DNA from: Bacteroidota bacterium
Lineage (GTDB): Bacteria; Bacteroidota; Bacteroidia; Bacteroidales; JAGONC01
Assembly (NCBI GenBank): GCA_026391695.1
Contig: JAPLDP010000067.1
Coordinates: 1-34,285, forward strand
DNA length: 34,285 nt
Reading direction: 5' to 3'
Made by a program: the position numbers and the translations under genes
The notes under the pieces: generated by a model
Database searches by the model: none
Told to the model about the DNA's origin: nothing
What the model saw: only the letters and a program-made list of their open reading frames with translations
Shown here: piece after piece, positions 16,827 to 26,431 of the stretch
Layout: every line of letters starts with the position of its first letter
How positions within the stretch are numbered: position 1 is the first letter of the stretch

Positions 16827-17225
16827 ATGGTAAACTATCCGCCAAAAATCCTTATTGCATTTGGAGAAACCATTAGTGGCAATGATCAGATTTTCGAATG
16901 GCTGTTGCATAATGGCTATCCTGAACTGGCAGCTCTTTCACGGTCGATCAGAGGCAGTGAAGAAGCTTTCAAATGGTTGATGAAAAATGGGTATCCTCAT
17001 CTGGCAGCCCTTGACAATGCGATCGACAATAAAAAGGAAGCATATGCATGGCTGGTCAAAAACAACTACTCAATACTTGCCGTACTAGCCGATGCATGTA
17101 ATAATAAGCCTGAAGCCATCACATGGCTGCGCCAGAAAGACCTGAAAATATTTTTATACATCGCTCAAAAAGTGCAGGCATTCAGAGATAATCAGGAATT
17201 CGACTATCATAAAATACATTTCTGA
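16827..17225 (+). CDS. Small protein built of 25-residue tandem repeats, unknown function
   Basis: 132 aa. Four units of exactly 25 residues start at residues 23, 48, 73 and 98: FEWLLHNGYPELAALSRSIR, FKWLMKNGYPHLAALDNAID, YAWLVKNNYSILAVLADACN and a decayed ITWLRQKDLKIFLYIAQKVQ. The segment before residue 23 (LIAFGETISGNDQI) matches the second half of a unit, so about 4.5 repeats are present. The consensus is [FY]xWLxKNGYPxLAALxxAIxNKxEA. Predicted as two short helices per unit, it should stack into an alpha-solenoid like ankyrin or Sel1 proteins, but the unit is shorter than either. There is no signal peptide, so it is cytosolic. Function unknown; probably protein binding. Confidence 0.8.
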   Translation: MVNYPPKILIAFGETISGNDQIFEWLLHNGYPELAALSRSIRGSEEAFKWLMKNGYPHLAALDNAIDNKKEAYAWLVKNNYSILAVLADACNNKPEAITWLRQKDLKIFLYIAQKVQAFRDNQEFDYHKIHF

Positions 17226-17234
17226 GCGAGGGAC

Positions 17235-19949
17235 TTAGTCACACTTCGAATATCCGCAGCACTTGCAAATCAGGCAGCCTTCCTTATAAATAATGGCGTG
17301 TTCTTCACCACATTCCGGGCACTGAAGTTCTTTGACAGCTAAAGTACCATCGGGTATGAATTTTTTTAATGCCCTGATAACGCCGTTTTTCCAGGTATTG
17401 ATTGAGTCGCTTCCCAGGAACAGATTTGAAATCAGGTCAACGACATACGGTAAAGGCATGCCATGCCGTAAAATACCGGAAATCAGCTTGGCATAGTTCC
17501 AGTATTCCTGTTGAAATTGCCGCGACAATCCTTCCATGGTCACTTTATAACCATCTTTATCTTCGAATTGAAAATCGTACCGGGCACTTTTCTGGTTTTC
17601 CTTTTTCACGCGTATCACCCATCCCTGGTTTACCCAGTTAGGCAGAAAAAATCCTTCAGCTCTACCGGTGAATACCTCATACGGTCGGCCTTTATATAAA
17701 CCCACAACAGCCACCCATCTATCATAATCATTCTGGAAACGAACAACTTCAGCTTCAAGTCTTTCCGGGCGTGGTGGGGCTTTTGTTTCATGAAAGTCGT
17801 TATCGTCACTTTCGGATGTTTCGTTGTTACTGACCAGCACCCCTGTTCTGGTCCCGTCACGGTAGATGGTCATACCTTTACAACCCGTTTCCCATGCTGT
17901 TTTATATATCTCGCTGACAAGCTCCTCATTAGAATCACGCGGGACATTAACTGTCACACTGATGGAATGATCAACCCATTTCTGAATGGAACCCTGCATC
18001 CTCACTTTACTGACCCAGTCGATATCATTAGCGGTAGCTTTATAATAGGGTGATTTTTTTATGATTTCATTTAATTCATCGTCCTTTAACTTGGCTATTG
18101 TCTCAGGATCATAGCCGTTAATAATCAGCCATGTGGCGAATTTATGATGGAACACGTTATATTCTTCCCATGAATCACCCACCTCATCGACAAAATCAAT
18201 GCGCACTTTTTTATCATTGGGGTTCACTTTTCTGCGTCGCTTGTAACTGACCATAAAAACAGGCTCTATTCCGGAGGTTGTCTGTGTACATATACTGACA
18301 CTGCCCGTGGGAGCAACGGTCAGCATAGCAATATTCCGGCGACCATATTTTTCCATGTCTTCATAAACTTTCGGGGCGAATTTTTTCAGACGGTTTATAA
18401 ATGGATTGTTCCGTTCTCTTTCGATATCGAAGATCTGGAAAGGACCTCTCTGCATTGCAAGTTCAACTGACGAACCGTACACTTCAATAGCTAGAAGTTT
18501 ATGAACCTCAACAGAGAAGTTGATGGCATCTTCCGATCCATAGCGGCAGCCCAGAGCGGCCAGCATGTCACCCTCGGCAGTGATACCGATTCCCATTCTG
18601 CGACCCATGCTGCTCTTTCGCTTGATATTTTCCCACATCTTCTTTTCAATCCTTTTGACCTCCTCATCTTCAGGATCCGTATTGATCTTGTCCAAAATTT
18701 TATCGATGTGTTCTATTTCCAGGTCGATGATATCATCCATAATTCGCTGCGCATAGCGCGCATGCCTGGTAAAAAGTTCAGAATTGAAACTGGCATGGGT
18801 GGTGAACGGATTATCAACGTAACTGTATAGGTTTATCGCCAGCAATCGGCAACTATCATAAGGACACAATGGGATTTCCCCGCATGGATTTGTCGACACG
18901 GTTCTGAATCCAAGATCAGAATAACAATCCGGAATGGACTCCCTGATCACTGTATCCCAGAAAAGAACGCCGGGTTCGGCCGATTTCCAGGCATTATGAA
19001 TTATCTTTTTCCATAAAGCACGGGCATCTATTTCCTTTTTAACCAGGGGATTTTGTGAGATAATAGGGAATTGCTGAATATAGGGCTGACCATCGATTAC
19101 GGCACGCATAAATTCATCATCAATTTTCACCGAGATATTTGCGCCGGTAATCTTTCCCTGTTCGAGCTTGGCATCAATAAATTTCTCTGCATCCGGGTGT
19201 TTTATCGAAATCGACAACATCAGGGCACCGCGTCTGCCATCCTGTGCAACCTCACGTGTAGAATTGGAATAACGTTCCATGAAAGGCACAATACCTGTTG
19301 AGGTAAGGGCACTATTTTTGACCGGACTCCCACCCGGGCGGATATGTGACAGATCATGACCAACGCCGCCACGGCGCTTCATGAGTTGAACCTGTTCCTG
19401 ATCTATTTTCAATATGCTGCCATAAGAATCAGTAGAACCTTCATTGCCAATAACAAAGCAATTTGACAAAGAGGAAACCTGGAAACGATTGCCTATACCT
19501 GCCATAGGACTTCCCTGCGGGATAATGTATTTAAAGTCCTTAAAAAGGTGATAAATCTCGTCCTCACTCAACGGATTCGGATATTTGGCCTCAATTCTGG
19601 CAACTTCCCTGGCTAAGCGGTGATGCATGTCATCAGGTGTGAGCTCAAATATCTTGCCTTCACTGTTCTTTAGTGCATATTTGTTGATCCATACATTCGC
19701 TGCAAGGCTGTCGCCTTTGAAATATTGGGTCGACTTATCCAGTATTTCATCAAAGTGAGGAGGATCAATGTCCTTTTCATGTTTATGCTTATCGTCCGGC
19801 ATAATCTTAGTATGCATCACCCCGGAAAAAATATCTGTTCCTTCCTGTACTGTTGGTCTGGCCCGTTTTCCCTTCATCTCCTCGTAAAAATCCTTTGTAA
19901 TACCTTCTAATATTTGCTTTTCGGCACTTGAAAATAAATCATTCTGCAT
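17235..19949 (-). CDS. nrdJ: Adenosylcobalamin-dependent (class II) ribonucleotide reductase
   Basis: 904 aa. Makes deoxyribonucleotides with coenzyme B12 as radical source, so it works with or without oxygen. Active-site residues are visible: first redox Cys164 in SNCFV, then N354-P-C356-G-E358, the Asn/Cys/Glu triad where Cys carries the thiyl radical. APTGSVSICTQTTSGIEPVF is the phosphate-binding region. Residues about 725-870 carry an insert-type domain. The C-terminus has a zinc-ribbon-like pattern (CPECGEEH ... CLICKCCG) that in this family holds the redox-active cysteines. I chose ATG 19949; the frame is open five codons further to a TTG, but the promoter box overlaps that region. No B12 riboswitch was seen upstream. 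Confidence 0.96.
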   Translation of the reverse strand: MQNDLFSSAEKQILEGITKDFYEEMKGKRARPTVQEGTDIFSGVMHTKIMPDDKHKHEKDIDPPHFDEILDKSTQYFKGDSLAANVWINKYALKNSEGKIFELTPDDMHHRLAREVARIEAKYPNPLSEDEIYHLFKDFKYIIPQGSPMAGIGNRFQVSSLSNCFVIGNEGSTDSYGSILKIDQEQVQLMKRRGGVGHDLSHIRPGGSPVKNSALTSTGIVPFMERYSNSTREVAQDGRRGALMLSISIKHPDAEKFIDAKLEQGKITGANISVKIDDEFMRAVIDGQPYIQQFPIISQNPLVKKEIDARALWKKIIHNAWKSAEPGVLFWDTVIRESIPDCYSDLGFRTVSTNPCGEIPLCPYDSCRLLAINLYSYVDNPFTTHASFNSELFTRHARYAQRIMDDIIDLEIEHIDKILDKINTDPEDEEVKRIEKKMWENIKRKSSMGRRMGIGITAEGDMLAALGCRYGSEDAINFSVEVHKLLAIEVYGSSVELAMQRGPFQIFDIERERNNPFINRLKKFAPKVYEDMEKYGRRNIAMLTVAPTGSVSICTQTTSGIEPVFMVSYKRRRKVNPNDKKVRIDFVDEVGDSWEEYNVFHHKFATWLIINGYDPETIAKLKDDELNEIIKKSPYYKATANDIDWVSKVRMQGSIQKWVDHSISVTVNVPRDSNEELVSEIYKTAWETGCKGMTIYRDGTRTGVLVSNNETSESDDNDFHETKAPPRPERLEAEVVRFQNDYDRWVAVVGLYKGRPYEVFTGRAEGFFLPNWVNQGWVIRVKKENQKSARYDFQFEDKDGYKVTMEGLSRQFQQEYWNYAKLISGILRHGMPLPYVVDLISNLFLGSDSINTWKNGVIRALKKFIPDGTLAVKELQCPECGEEHAIIYKEGCLICKCCGYSKCD

Positions 19950-19961
19950 AGACAGAAATTT

Positions 19962-19969
19962 CAAATATA
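19962..19969 (-). promoter_or_regulatory. -7 element of nrdJ (TATATTTG)
   Basis: A perfect TAnnTTTG on the minus strand, 12 bases before ATG 19949. It overlaps the alternative upstream TTG, which supports the ATG. Confidence 0.55.
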
Positions 19970-20327
19970 TATTTCAAGAATAAATTAATTAATTGAAAAT
20001 GAATATATTATAGTTTAAGAAAGGTGCTATTTACCCTTGACCAAATTACAACAGTAACCCACCACATGCAAATCGTTTTATTAACAATAAGTGAGTAATT
20101 CATCCTAATCGTCTGACTTAAAAAAATATAAAATCTTAATAAGTCTTTCATCATCATTTTGGGTCAGTCGTACCTTTTAAATCCAATTTTTTCAGATGTT
20201 CAAACGACTCAATACCATCAACAGATTCAATAGGTTTATATCAAATTCCCTTAAAAAAAATAAAAAGTGGATGATCGGAATAATATTTTATACTCCGACT
20301 TATTAACAATTCCAAAAGGGTTTAGTT
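19970..20327. other. Intergenic, 358 bases, no gene seen
   Basis: AT-rich spacer between nrdJ and the propeller/barrel gene, both on the minus strand. It contains GACTTA...TAAGTC as a loose inverted pair near 20117-20146. No tRNA, riboswitch fold or conserved reading frame was recognised. Confidence 0.6.
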
Positions 20328-23300
20328 TTAGAAATCCAGGCTTAATGAAAAATAAAACTGGGAAGGAAGAATAATGCCATCCTCGACGCCCCATGACAGG
20401 TCAGCGCGGAGAAAATAACCAAAAACACGGCTCCTGAGGCCAAATCCAAAACCCTCTACTATTGGATCCTTTTGCACTTCAACTGTTATTAGCATGGGTG
20501 GTTGTTCAATTACACGGGTAAAAAGCGAATTTTCCTTCGAATATGGATTCAGCCCTGTCCATGCTGTACCAATATCACCAAAACCTACTATCTGTAAATT
20601 ATTCAGAAAATCGGACTTGAGAGGACGATTAGCAAAATACCTGATAACAGGAAATCTTAACTCACTGTTTATCAAAGCAAAACTGTTACCATTCCGAATA
20701 TTCTGAGTAAAACCCCTCATGTTAGTCGCAAGGGTTTGATAAATATAATTCTGATCATAATCGATCGGTGTTTCACGGTTGAATGAGGGTGAAATCCAGT
20801 TATCGACACCACCTAGATAATAGATCAGCTTATTCGTACCAAGTGATGTGCTGGCAGCAAAACGGTTTGCCCATATAAGCGTACGGTGGATCTTGATATA
20901 ATTCCTGATATCCAATCCGACAATAATCAGATTTGAACTCTTCTCTGCAATCTGGTTATAATATTCTCCAAAAATCTTGAAGCGTGTTCCATGGTAAAGG
21001 TTCAATCCCAATTCACGGGTATCATCATATATGAATTCTCCTTTTAATACTGCCCAGTTCATCGACTGATCCGGTTCCTTAAGATTGATCTGGTCAGTCG
21101 ACAGATACACAGCCCTATCATTCCTGAGGGTCAGGGTACCCCTTATGCTCATGACCGGGCTGAAAGGGTATTTCAGAACGTAATAGAGCTCATGTGAATA
21201 GTGTTTGATAAGAGAGTATGTGCCCACTTCCTCAAATGCCTTCCGGTGGAAAATAATCTCCTTATCCAGCCTTTTTCTGAGATTGGCAAAACTCAGTAAA
21301 TATTCATTATTACTCAGGTCAACCGACAGTCGCACACCGCCTGAAATCCGGTAATCTTCAAGCAGATCGGTCACACCTACATTAAAGAATGCATTAAATC
21401 CTGGTGTCTGGAAAATAGGCTCTCCTCCTCCTGAAAATGCCTGATAGGAATAATTCAGGTAGGTAAAGTCTATCTGGCTTATCAGCTCGTTGATGGAGAA
21501 TTCGACATCGTAATTCCTTTTCTTGGGTATAATGAAACCAGCGCTTGTTTTCTCGCTCACTGATGGAAGAGGAACAACAACATCAAGCGTATCCTTTCCG
21601 CTTACTTTTATGAATGACTGTTTATCAAATAAGTAATTATGAATGTCAATTTTTGCCTTTTCATCCACTTGATCCAGGGTATGCACATTGGAAAATCGTT
21701 TCCGGTCAGGTTGTTGTGTTTTCTTGTTTTCTTCTTTTAACGTCTGCTGCTCCTGATCAAATTGCTGTCGCATTTTTTCTGCATAGGGTGTACTCATCAG
21801 CTCAACGGGAATCAGAGCTTCAGTTGCTGATAAAGAATCAATGTACATGGTGAATTTTTTATCCTTGTAAACAACTTCACCATAAAGATTTGCGGACGGC
21901 TGAACGGAATGGATCAATATGTTGCGTGAATAATTGGTCACCGGGAATGATTCGGTAAAGTACCTGTAATGAGTGGTCGTATCGATAAAAGTTATGCTGC
22001 TGTCGAATCGGGCTATATATCGGTTATATACGCCATTATAATCACTCAGGTAAGTGAACTGTCCCTTACCCAATTCTTCAGGTTGGATTTCATTTGCAGT
22101 AGGAGTTAATGCAATTCTCCTGAGAACATTACTCCTGGAAGTAAGATCATATAAAAAAAGGTCATTGGTTTCCTGTGACGCATCGATGTTAATGTCCGAA
22201 GTATAGCGTAATGTGTCGCTGGTCCTGTTGGAACTAAAAAGAATCTGGCTGCCATTGTTTATAAAACAGGGATTCAGATCATTAAAAATATCTTTGGTGA
22301 TCTCTTCATACGTGTTGGAGGCTATGTCATAAATAAACAGGTCAGATTGGCCTTTTTGAACAGCGGAGAAAAGAAATGATTTTCCATCGGGCGAATAGCT
22401 GAAATCTACTATTTTCTCAAAATTGAATAGGGTTTGCCTGATCTTTTTTCCTGTATCAATATTATAATAATAAAGAATAATGTGCCCTTTGAATTCAGTG
22501 ATGATAGCCAATAGCTTGCCGGAGGGGTGCCAGGTTAATATGGGATAGGTATAATCGGTTTTTTCATCCAGGCGGAAACCGGTTCGAAGAATTTTATCCT
22601 TTTTGCGTGAAGACAACTCATAGACATATACTTTACACTTGCCATAATCATTGCGCGTATAGGCTGCATATCGCCCGTCAGGGCTCAGTTTAAGAGCACC
22701 ATATACAACATCATTCTTGGGCCTGCGGATAATTTTCATCCCACCAGGCTCTGTCATCCCGCTGTTAGCTTCTGAGTATTTCTTTAAATAATACTCATAA
22801 CACTCTTTCATCAGATTTTTAAAGGAAATACCAAGCACATAGAGAAATCCATTTTCAACATTACGGCTGATTTTAGCCATGTAAACAACATTCGATACTA
22901 CATTTTTCCCGTATTTCTCGGCAATGTAATTCCAAATAGCATGTCCGGCATAAAGGGCATCTATACCTGTTAACTGGTTGAATTTTTTATAGCGGCCTGA
23001 AAGAATGCCATCTTTTACATAATTGTCTATTTCGGAATTCCACTCTTCGGAAATAAAAGATACTAAACCATCAACATACCATGTGGGTAATGCCATCAGG
23101 GTAGTATTTTTAATCTGGGTACCTACACTGCCACCATAAAGAGTTTGGTCAATCAGAACTTTCACAATACCTGCCCTGATCTGATTCTGAAAATGTGTCA
23201 GGTCACCATCAAAATAAAGAAAGACCTTGTGACCGATAATATGTGTGATGCCCCCGGTGTTGTAATGTTGCTCGCCCAAAAGGCCTATATTACTTTGTTT

Positions 23301-23660
23301 CAGGTCGGGTAAGCTATTATAAATGATAAATTGTATCTTATCTTCCAGATCGGTATCAAGCTGAGATTTTATCGCCTCAAGATGAGCCTGGGCATATTTA
23401 GCCGCATAAATAGCCAGCTCATTGCCATTCAAATAAAAATATGTATCAATATTTTCAAACTGGTAATAGGTCCATAAAAAATCATTGTACTGTACACGGT
23501 TCTTGCCGAAGGTTAGCTGTGATCCGTTATAAAACTGAGCTATAAGTGGGTACGAATGCAATGATATAAACAACAACAGCAGAATACTCCTGTTGAGAAA
23601 TCTATTTTGACTTATATGAGAAGATCCTGACACCGTACTTTTCTTCACGCAGGTATACAA
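20328..23660 (-). CDS. Large outer-membrane protein: peptidase-like N-domain, PD40 propeller, C-terminal beta-barrel
   Basis: Up to 1110 aa. A signal segment lies at about 24-41 (SILLLLFISLHSYPLIAQ). Residues about 60-300 resemble a gluzincin 'peptidase MA' domain (LPTWYVDGLVSFISEEWN) but have no HExxH, so this part is probably not catalytic. Residues about 315-560 contain TolB/PD40 propeller blades (LKLSPDGRYAAYTRN, LTWHPSGKLLAI, FSYSPDGKSFLFSA). A Glu/Lys/Gln-rich linker (about 630-655) precedes about 340 residues of outer-membrane barrel strands related to bacterial surface antigen/Omp85 barrels, ending in the aromatic SLSLDF typical of barrel insertion. It is likely an outer-membrane protein displaying a propeller. 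The start is uncertain: TTG 23660 or GTG 23648. Confidence 0.8.
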   Translation of the reverse strand: MYTCVKKSTVSGSSHISQNRFLNRSILLLLFISLHSYPLIAQFYNGSQLTFGKNRVQYNDFLWTYYQFENIDTYFYLNGNELAIYAAKYAQAHLEAIKSQLDTDLEDKIQFIIYNSLPDLKQSNIGLLGEQHYNTGGITHIIGHKVFLYFDGDLTHFQNQIRAGIVKVLIDQTLYGGSVGTQIKNTTLMALPTWYVDGLVSFISEEWNSEIDNYVKDGILSGRYKKFNQLTGIDALYAGHAIWNYIAEKYGKNVVSNVVYMAKISRNVENGFLYVLGISFKNLMKECYEYYLKKYSEANSGMTEPGGMKIIRRPKNDVVYGALKLSPDGRYAAYTRNDYGKCKVYVYELSSRKKDKILRTGFRLDEKTDYTYPILTWHPSGKLLAIITEFKGHIILYYYNIDTGKKIRQTLFNFEKIVDFSYSPDGKSFLFSAVQKGQSDLFIYDIASNTYEEITKDIFNDLNPCFINNGSQILFSSNRTSDTLRYTSDINIDASQETNDLFLYDLTSRSNVLRRIALTPTANEIQPEELGKGQFTYLSDYNGVYNRYIARFDSSITFIDTTTHYRYFTESFPVTNYSRNILIHSVQPSANLYGEVVYKDKKFTMYIDSLSATEALIPVELMSTPYAEKMRQQFDQEQQTLKEENKKTQQPDRKRFSNVHTLDQVDEKAKIDIHNYLFDKQSFIKVSGKDTLDVVVPLPSVSEKTSAGFIIPKKRNYDVEFSINELISQIDFTYLNYSYQAFSGGGEPIFQTPGFNAFFNVGVTDLLEDYRISGGVRLSVDLSNNEYLLSFANLRKRLDKEIIFHRKAFEEVGTYSLIKHYSHELYYVLKYPFSPVMSIRGTLTLRNDRAVYLSTDQINLKEPDQSMNWAVLKGEFIYDDTRELGLNLYHGTRFKIFGEYYNQIAEKSSNLIIVGLDIRNYIKIHRTLIWANRFAASTSLGTNKLIYYLGGVDNWISPSFNRETPIDYDQNYIYQTLATNMRGFTQNIRNGNSFALINSELRFPVIRYFANRPLKSDFLNNLQIVGFGDIGTAWTGLNPYSKENSLFTRVIEQPPMLITVEVQKDPIVEGFGFGLRSRVFGYFLRADLSWGVEDGIILPSQFYFSLSLDF

Positions 23661-23874
23661 ACATCAAAAATTTCGGACAAACTTAACATATTATCAATCT
23701 GCTTCTGAAAACACTTAAAACCTGAATAAAGTTCAGCTAAATTACATTATTTTACGACTTTATCAAAGCAGATTGTCATAACCAATATAGTGATAACTTT
23801 GACCAGGAAAAAATATTTTATTTTTCAGTTATTATCACAAATTATTCTTCGACTTCTTCCAGGCATATTAATCT

Positions 23875-24516
23875 ATGATATCCATTAAGATTTTTACTTT
23901 TAATTCATTCCAGACCAATACTTACTTGCTGTACGATAATACCAAAGCCTGTGCCATCATCGATGCCGCATGCGTGGATGAAGATGAAAAAAAAATGCTG
24001 GCCCGGTTCATCGAAACCAATGAACTGAAGCCAAAACGGTTGATTTATACACATTGCCACGTTGACCATACCCTGGGTAATACTTTTGTATCAGAACGGT
24101 TTGATCTGGAACCAGAGGTTCATCCCGAAGGAAAACTATTCTGGGAAATGGCCAGGGAATTCAGTTCGGTATTTAATGTTCCTTATGACAAGCCCATATC
24201 CCCGGGTAAATTCCTGAACGATGGTGATCTTATCAGGTTTGGGAACTCCTCCTTACATGTGCTTTATACACCAGGTCATGCCAGTGGAAGCATTTGTCTG
24301 CTGAACAGGGAACAAAAGTTTGTTATCGTCGGGGATGTGTTGTTTTATGGAAGTATTGGAAGAACTGACCTGCCAACAGGCAATTTTAACCTTTTAATGA
24401 ACAGCATTAAGGATATACTTTTCACCCTTGAAGATGAAACGATTGTATATCCTGGTCATGGGCCAACAACGACCATCGGTTTTGAAAAAATGAATAACCC
24501 TTTTATCGATTTCTGA
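23875..24516 (+). CDS. MBL-fold metallo-hydrolase (glyoxalase II-like)
   Basis: 213 aa. The binuclear metal site is complete: H60-C-H62-V-D64-H65, His135 (TPGHASGS), Asp154 (VGDVLFYGSIGRTDLP) and His195 (YPGHGPTT). The compact form without the C-terminal glyoxalase II extension matches the YcbL-like group of hydroxyacylglutathione hydrolase relatives. The substrate, probably a thioester, cannot be fixed from sequence. Its last 14 bases overlap the convergent glycosyltransferase gene. Confidence 0.92.
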   Translation: MISIKIFTFNSFQTNTYLLYDNTKACAIIDAACVDEDEKKMLARFIETNELKPKRLIYTHCHVDHTLGNTFVSERFDLEPEVHPEGKLFWEMAREFSSVFNVPYDKPISPGKFLNDGDLIRFGNSSLHVLYTPGHASGSICLLNREQKFVIVGDVLFYGSIGRTDLPTGNFNLLMNSIKDILFTLEDETIVYPGHGPTTTIGFEKMNNPFIDF

Positions 24517-25510
24517 TTACTATCTTTTTGTTTGCCCATTCTGCAATGCTTTCAATATCTATCAGCCTCATGCAGTTAAAATGTCCTTTGGGACATCTCT
24601 CATAGCCCAGTTTGCTGCATGGCCGGCAGCTAAGATCACAAACCTCCATGATCACTGAATCGGAATCTGTATCATCTGATAAATAAGGATACATTCCGAA
24701 TGCCGGTACGGTATTTCCCCATAATGAGAGGATAGGTCTCCGGAATGCTGCGGCAATATGCATCATTCCTGTATCGTTAGTGATCACTTTATGAGCTTTC
24801 TGAAGAATGCGAGCGGACTGATTCAAATTAAATGACCCGCATGCATTCATCACATGTTCTCCCGCAGCCGCCTTTATCCTGTCGCCTTTTTCCTTATCAC
24901 CGGGACCTCCTATCAAAATAACAGGTTTATTAAGCCGCTGACACACAGCAACCACCATATCTTCAGGAAAACATTTTGTTTCATGATGTGCACCTATCAC
25001 AAATGCCGTATATCCCCTCCTGAAAATCTCAGGTATCACTTCCATCGATATGTCCTCTTTCTCATTTATAAAATAATCCAATCCTTTCAAATCATTTTTA
25101 ATACCTAAGAAGCTTACAGCCCTGAAATACCTGTCAACGATATGAATATCAGGTAAAAGATTTATTTTGAACCGGACCAGTATCCATTTTTTAAAATTCA
25201 GTTTCCGGAATGTTGAATAACCCGACCGGATACACATCCAAATTCCAAACGATCGATAATTCTTGTGAAGGTCTATTATATGGTCATACTTTTCAGACCT
25301 GAGAAGGTGAATAACTTCCCGGTTGCTCTTTGTAATAGTATGAATTTTTGAAATGTATGGGTTATTCTCGAGTAAGGGCCTAAATTGTTCCTTGGTGAGG
25401 TAATGGATGGCGACTTCGTCGCCTAACTGTTTCTTCAGACTCCTCACTAGCGGTGATGTCAACACGATATCACCGATTGAACTGAATCGGATGATGAGAA
25501 TTTTTTTCAT
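24503..25510 (-). CDS. Glycosyltransferase family 9 (heptosyltransferase-like)
   Basis: 335 aa. The opening KKILIIRFSSIGDIVLTSPL is the classic GT9 N-terminus. The sugar-nucleotide domain contains ILIGGPGDKEKGD and TNDTGMMHIAAAF, followed by PILSLWGNT. A Cys-rich loop (CDLSCRPCSK, then CPKGHFNCM) is common in Bacteroidota members. GT9 enzymes add heptose to the lipopolysaccharide inner core; the donor here is not proven. I chose ATG 25510 over the GTG immediately upstream. It is alone and divergent from tatD. Confidence 0.9.
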   Translation of the reverse strand: MKKILIIRFSSIGDIVLTSPLVRSLKKQLGDEVAIHYLTKEQFRPLLENNPYISKIHTITKSNREVIHLLRSEKYDHIIDLHKNYRSFGIWMCIRSGYSTFRKLNFKKWILVRFKINLLPDIHIVDRYFRAVSFLGIKNDLKGLDYFINEKEDISMEVIPEIFRRGYTAFVIGAHHETKCFPEDMVVAVCQRLNKPVILIGGPGDKEKGDRIKAAAGEHVMNACGSFNLNQSARILQKAHKVITNDTGMMHIAAAFRRPILSLWGNTVPAFGMYPYLSDDTDSDSVIMEVCDLSCRPCSKLGYERCPKGHFNCMRLIDIESIAEWANKKIVIRNR

Positions 25511-25600
25511 CACTGTAGACTTTATACCGATTTACGGGGTAAATGTAACTTAAAATCCCGGGATACAAAAGCATGCCTCCAGGGATACAATTATTTGACC

Positions 25601-25608
25601 TAATTTTG
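25601..25608 (+). promoter_or_regulatory. -7 element of tatD (TAATTTTG) ending 4 bases before the ATG
   Basis: A perfect TAnnTTTG. The spacing to ATG 25613 predicts a leaderless or nearly leaderless transcript. Confidence 0.6.
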
Positions 25609-25612
25609 CAGC

Positions 25613-26431
25613 ATGGTCCTGATTGATACACATACCCATCTTTATCTGAAAGAGTTTGATGATGATCGTGATGCGGTTATTCAGGATGCTGTCGGTAAGA
25701 ATGTCGGATATATGCTTTTACCAAACATTGACAGTACTTCAGTAGAGGGTATGCTATCAATTAGCAGCCGCTATCCTGATCATTGTTTTCCAATGATCGG
25801 ATTGCATCCGGGATCTGTCGGTAATAATTATCATGATGAATTGCAGGTGGTTGAAAAATGGCTGACCAAAAGGCCGTTTTTTGCTATCGGTGAGATCGGC
25901 ATGGATCTGTATTGGGATAAGACCTATGCGGAAAACCAGAAAAAAGTCCTTCTCCATCAATTTGATCTGGCTATAAAATATAATCTCCCCGTCGTCATTC
26001 ATTCCCGGAATGCTATTACTGAAATTATTGAAATCATCAACCTGCATGATAATGCCTCTCTCCGGGGTGTTTTTCACTGTTTTTCGGGTTCACAGAAACA
26101 AGCTGACAAAATTGCAGAAATGGGATTTTTCATTGGTATCGGAGGTGTTGTGACCTTTAAAAACTCAGGTCTAACGGACGTGGTCGAACATATTCATATA
26201 AAGCATATTCTCCTGGAAACAGATGCCCCATATCTTGCTCCGGTTCCTTTCAGGGGAAAACGAAATCAAAGTGCTTTCCTGACATTGATAGCTGAAAAAG
26301 TCGCTGAAATTAAACAATTAACATATGATGAGGTCGCTGAAATAACCACCCGAAATGCACTGGAACTTTTCAGGATTAAAGAAACCCACCAGGATAATAT
26401 CCCTCCAAATGGATCGAAATCGCTACCATAA
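25613..26431 (+). CDS. tatD: TatD family metal-dependent hydrolase
   Basis: 272 aa. A TIM-barrel metallo-hydrolase with all ligands: H7-x-H9 (IDTHTHLYL), Glu94 (GEIGMDLYWD), His130 (VIHSRNA), His155 (FHCFSGS) and Asp204 (ETDAPYLAP). TatD proteins act as 3'-5' exonucleases or D-aminoacyl-tRNA deacylase-like enzymes. Conserved sequence ends at about NALELFRI. The last 10 or so residues (NIPPNGSKSLP) run through DNA that, in another frame, encodes asparaginase sequence. The present stop was therefore probably created by the deletion that removed the 5' end of the next gene. Confidence 0.93.
   Translation: MVLIDTHTHLYLKEFDDDRDAVIQDAVGKNVGYMLLPNIDSTSVEGMLSISSRYPDHCFPMIGLHPGSVGNNYHDELQVVEKWLTKRPFFAIGEIGMDLYWDKTYAENQKKVLLHQFDLAIKYNLPVVIHSRNAITEIIEIINLHDNASLRGVFHCFSGSQKQADKIAEMGFFIGIGGVVTFKNSGLTDVVEHIHIKHILLETDAPYLAPVPFRGKRNQSAFLTLIAEKVAEIKQLTYDEVAEITTRNALELFRIKETHQDNIPPNGSKSLP

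Noticed and set aside
19950-20327. Cobalamin riboswitch in front of nrdJ
   Set aside because: No B12-box-like or long structured leader was seen, and the promoter box at 19962-19969 leaves almost no leader.
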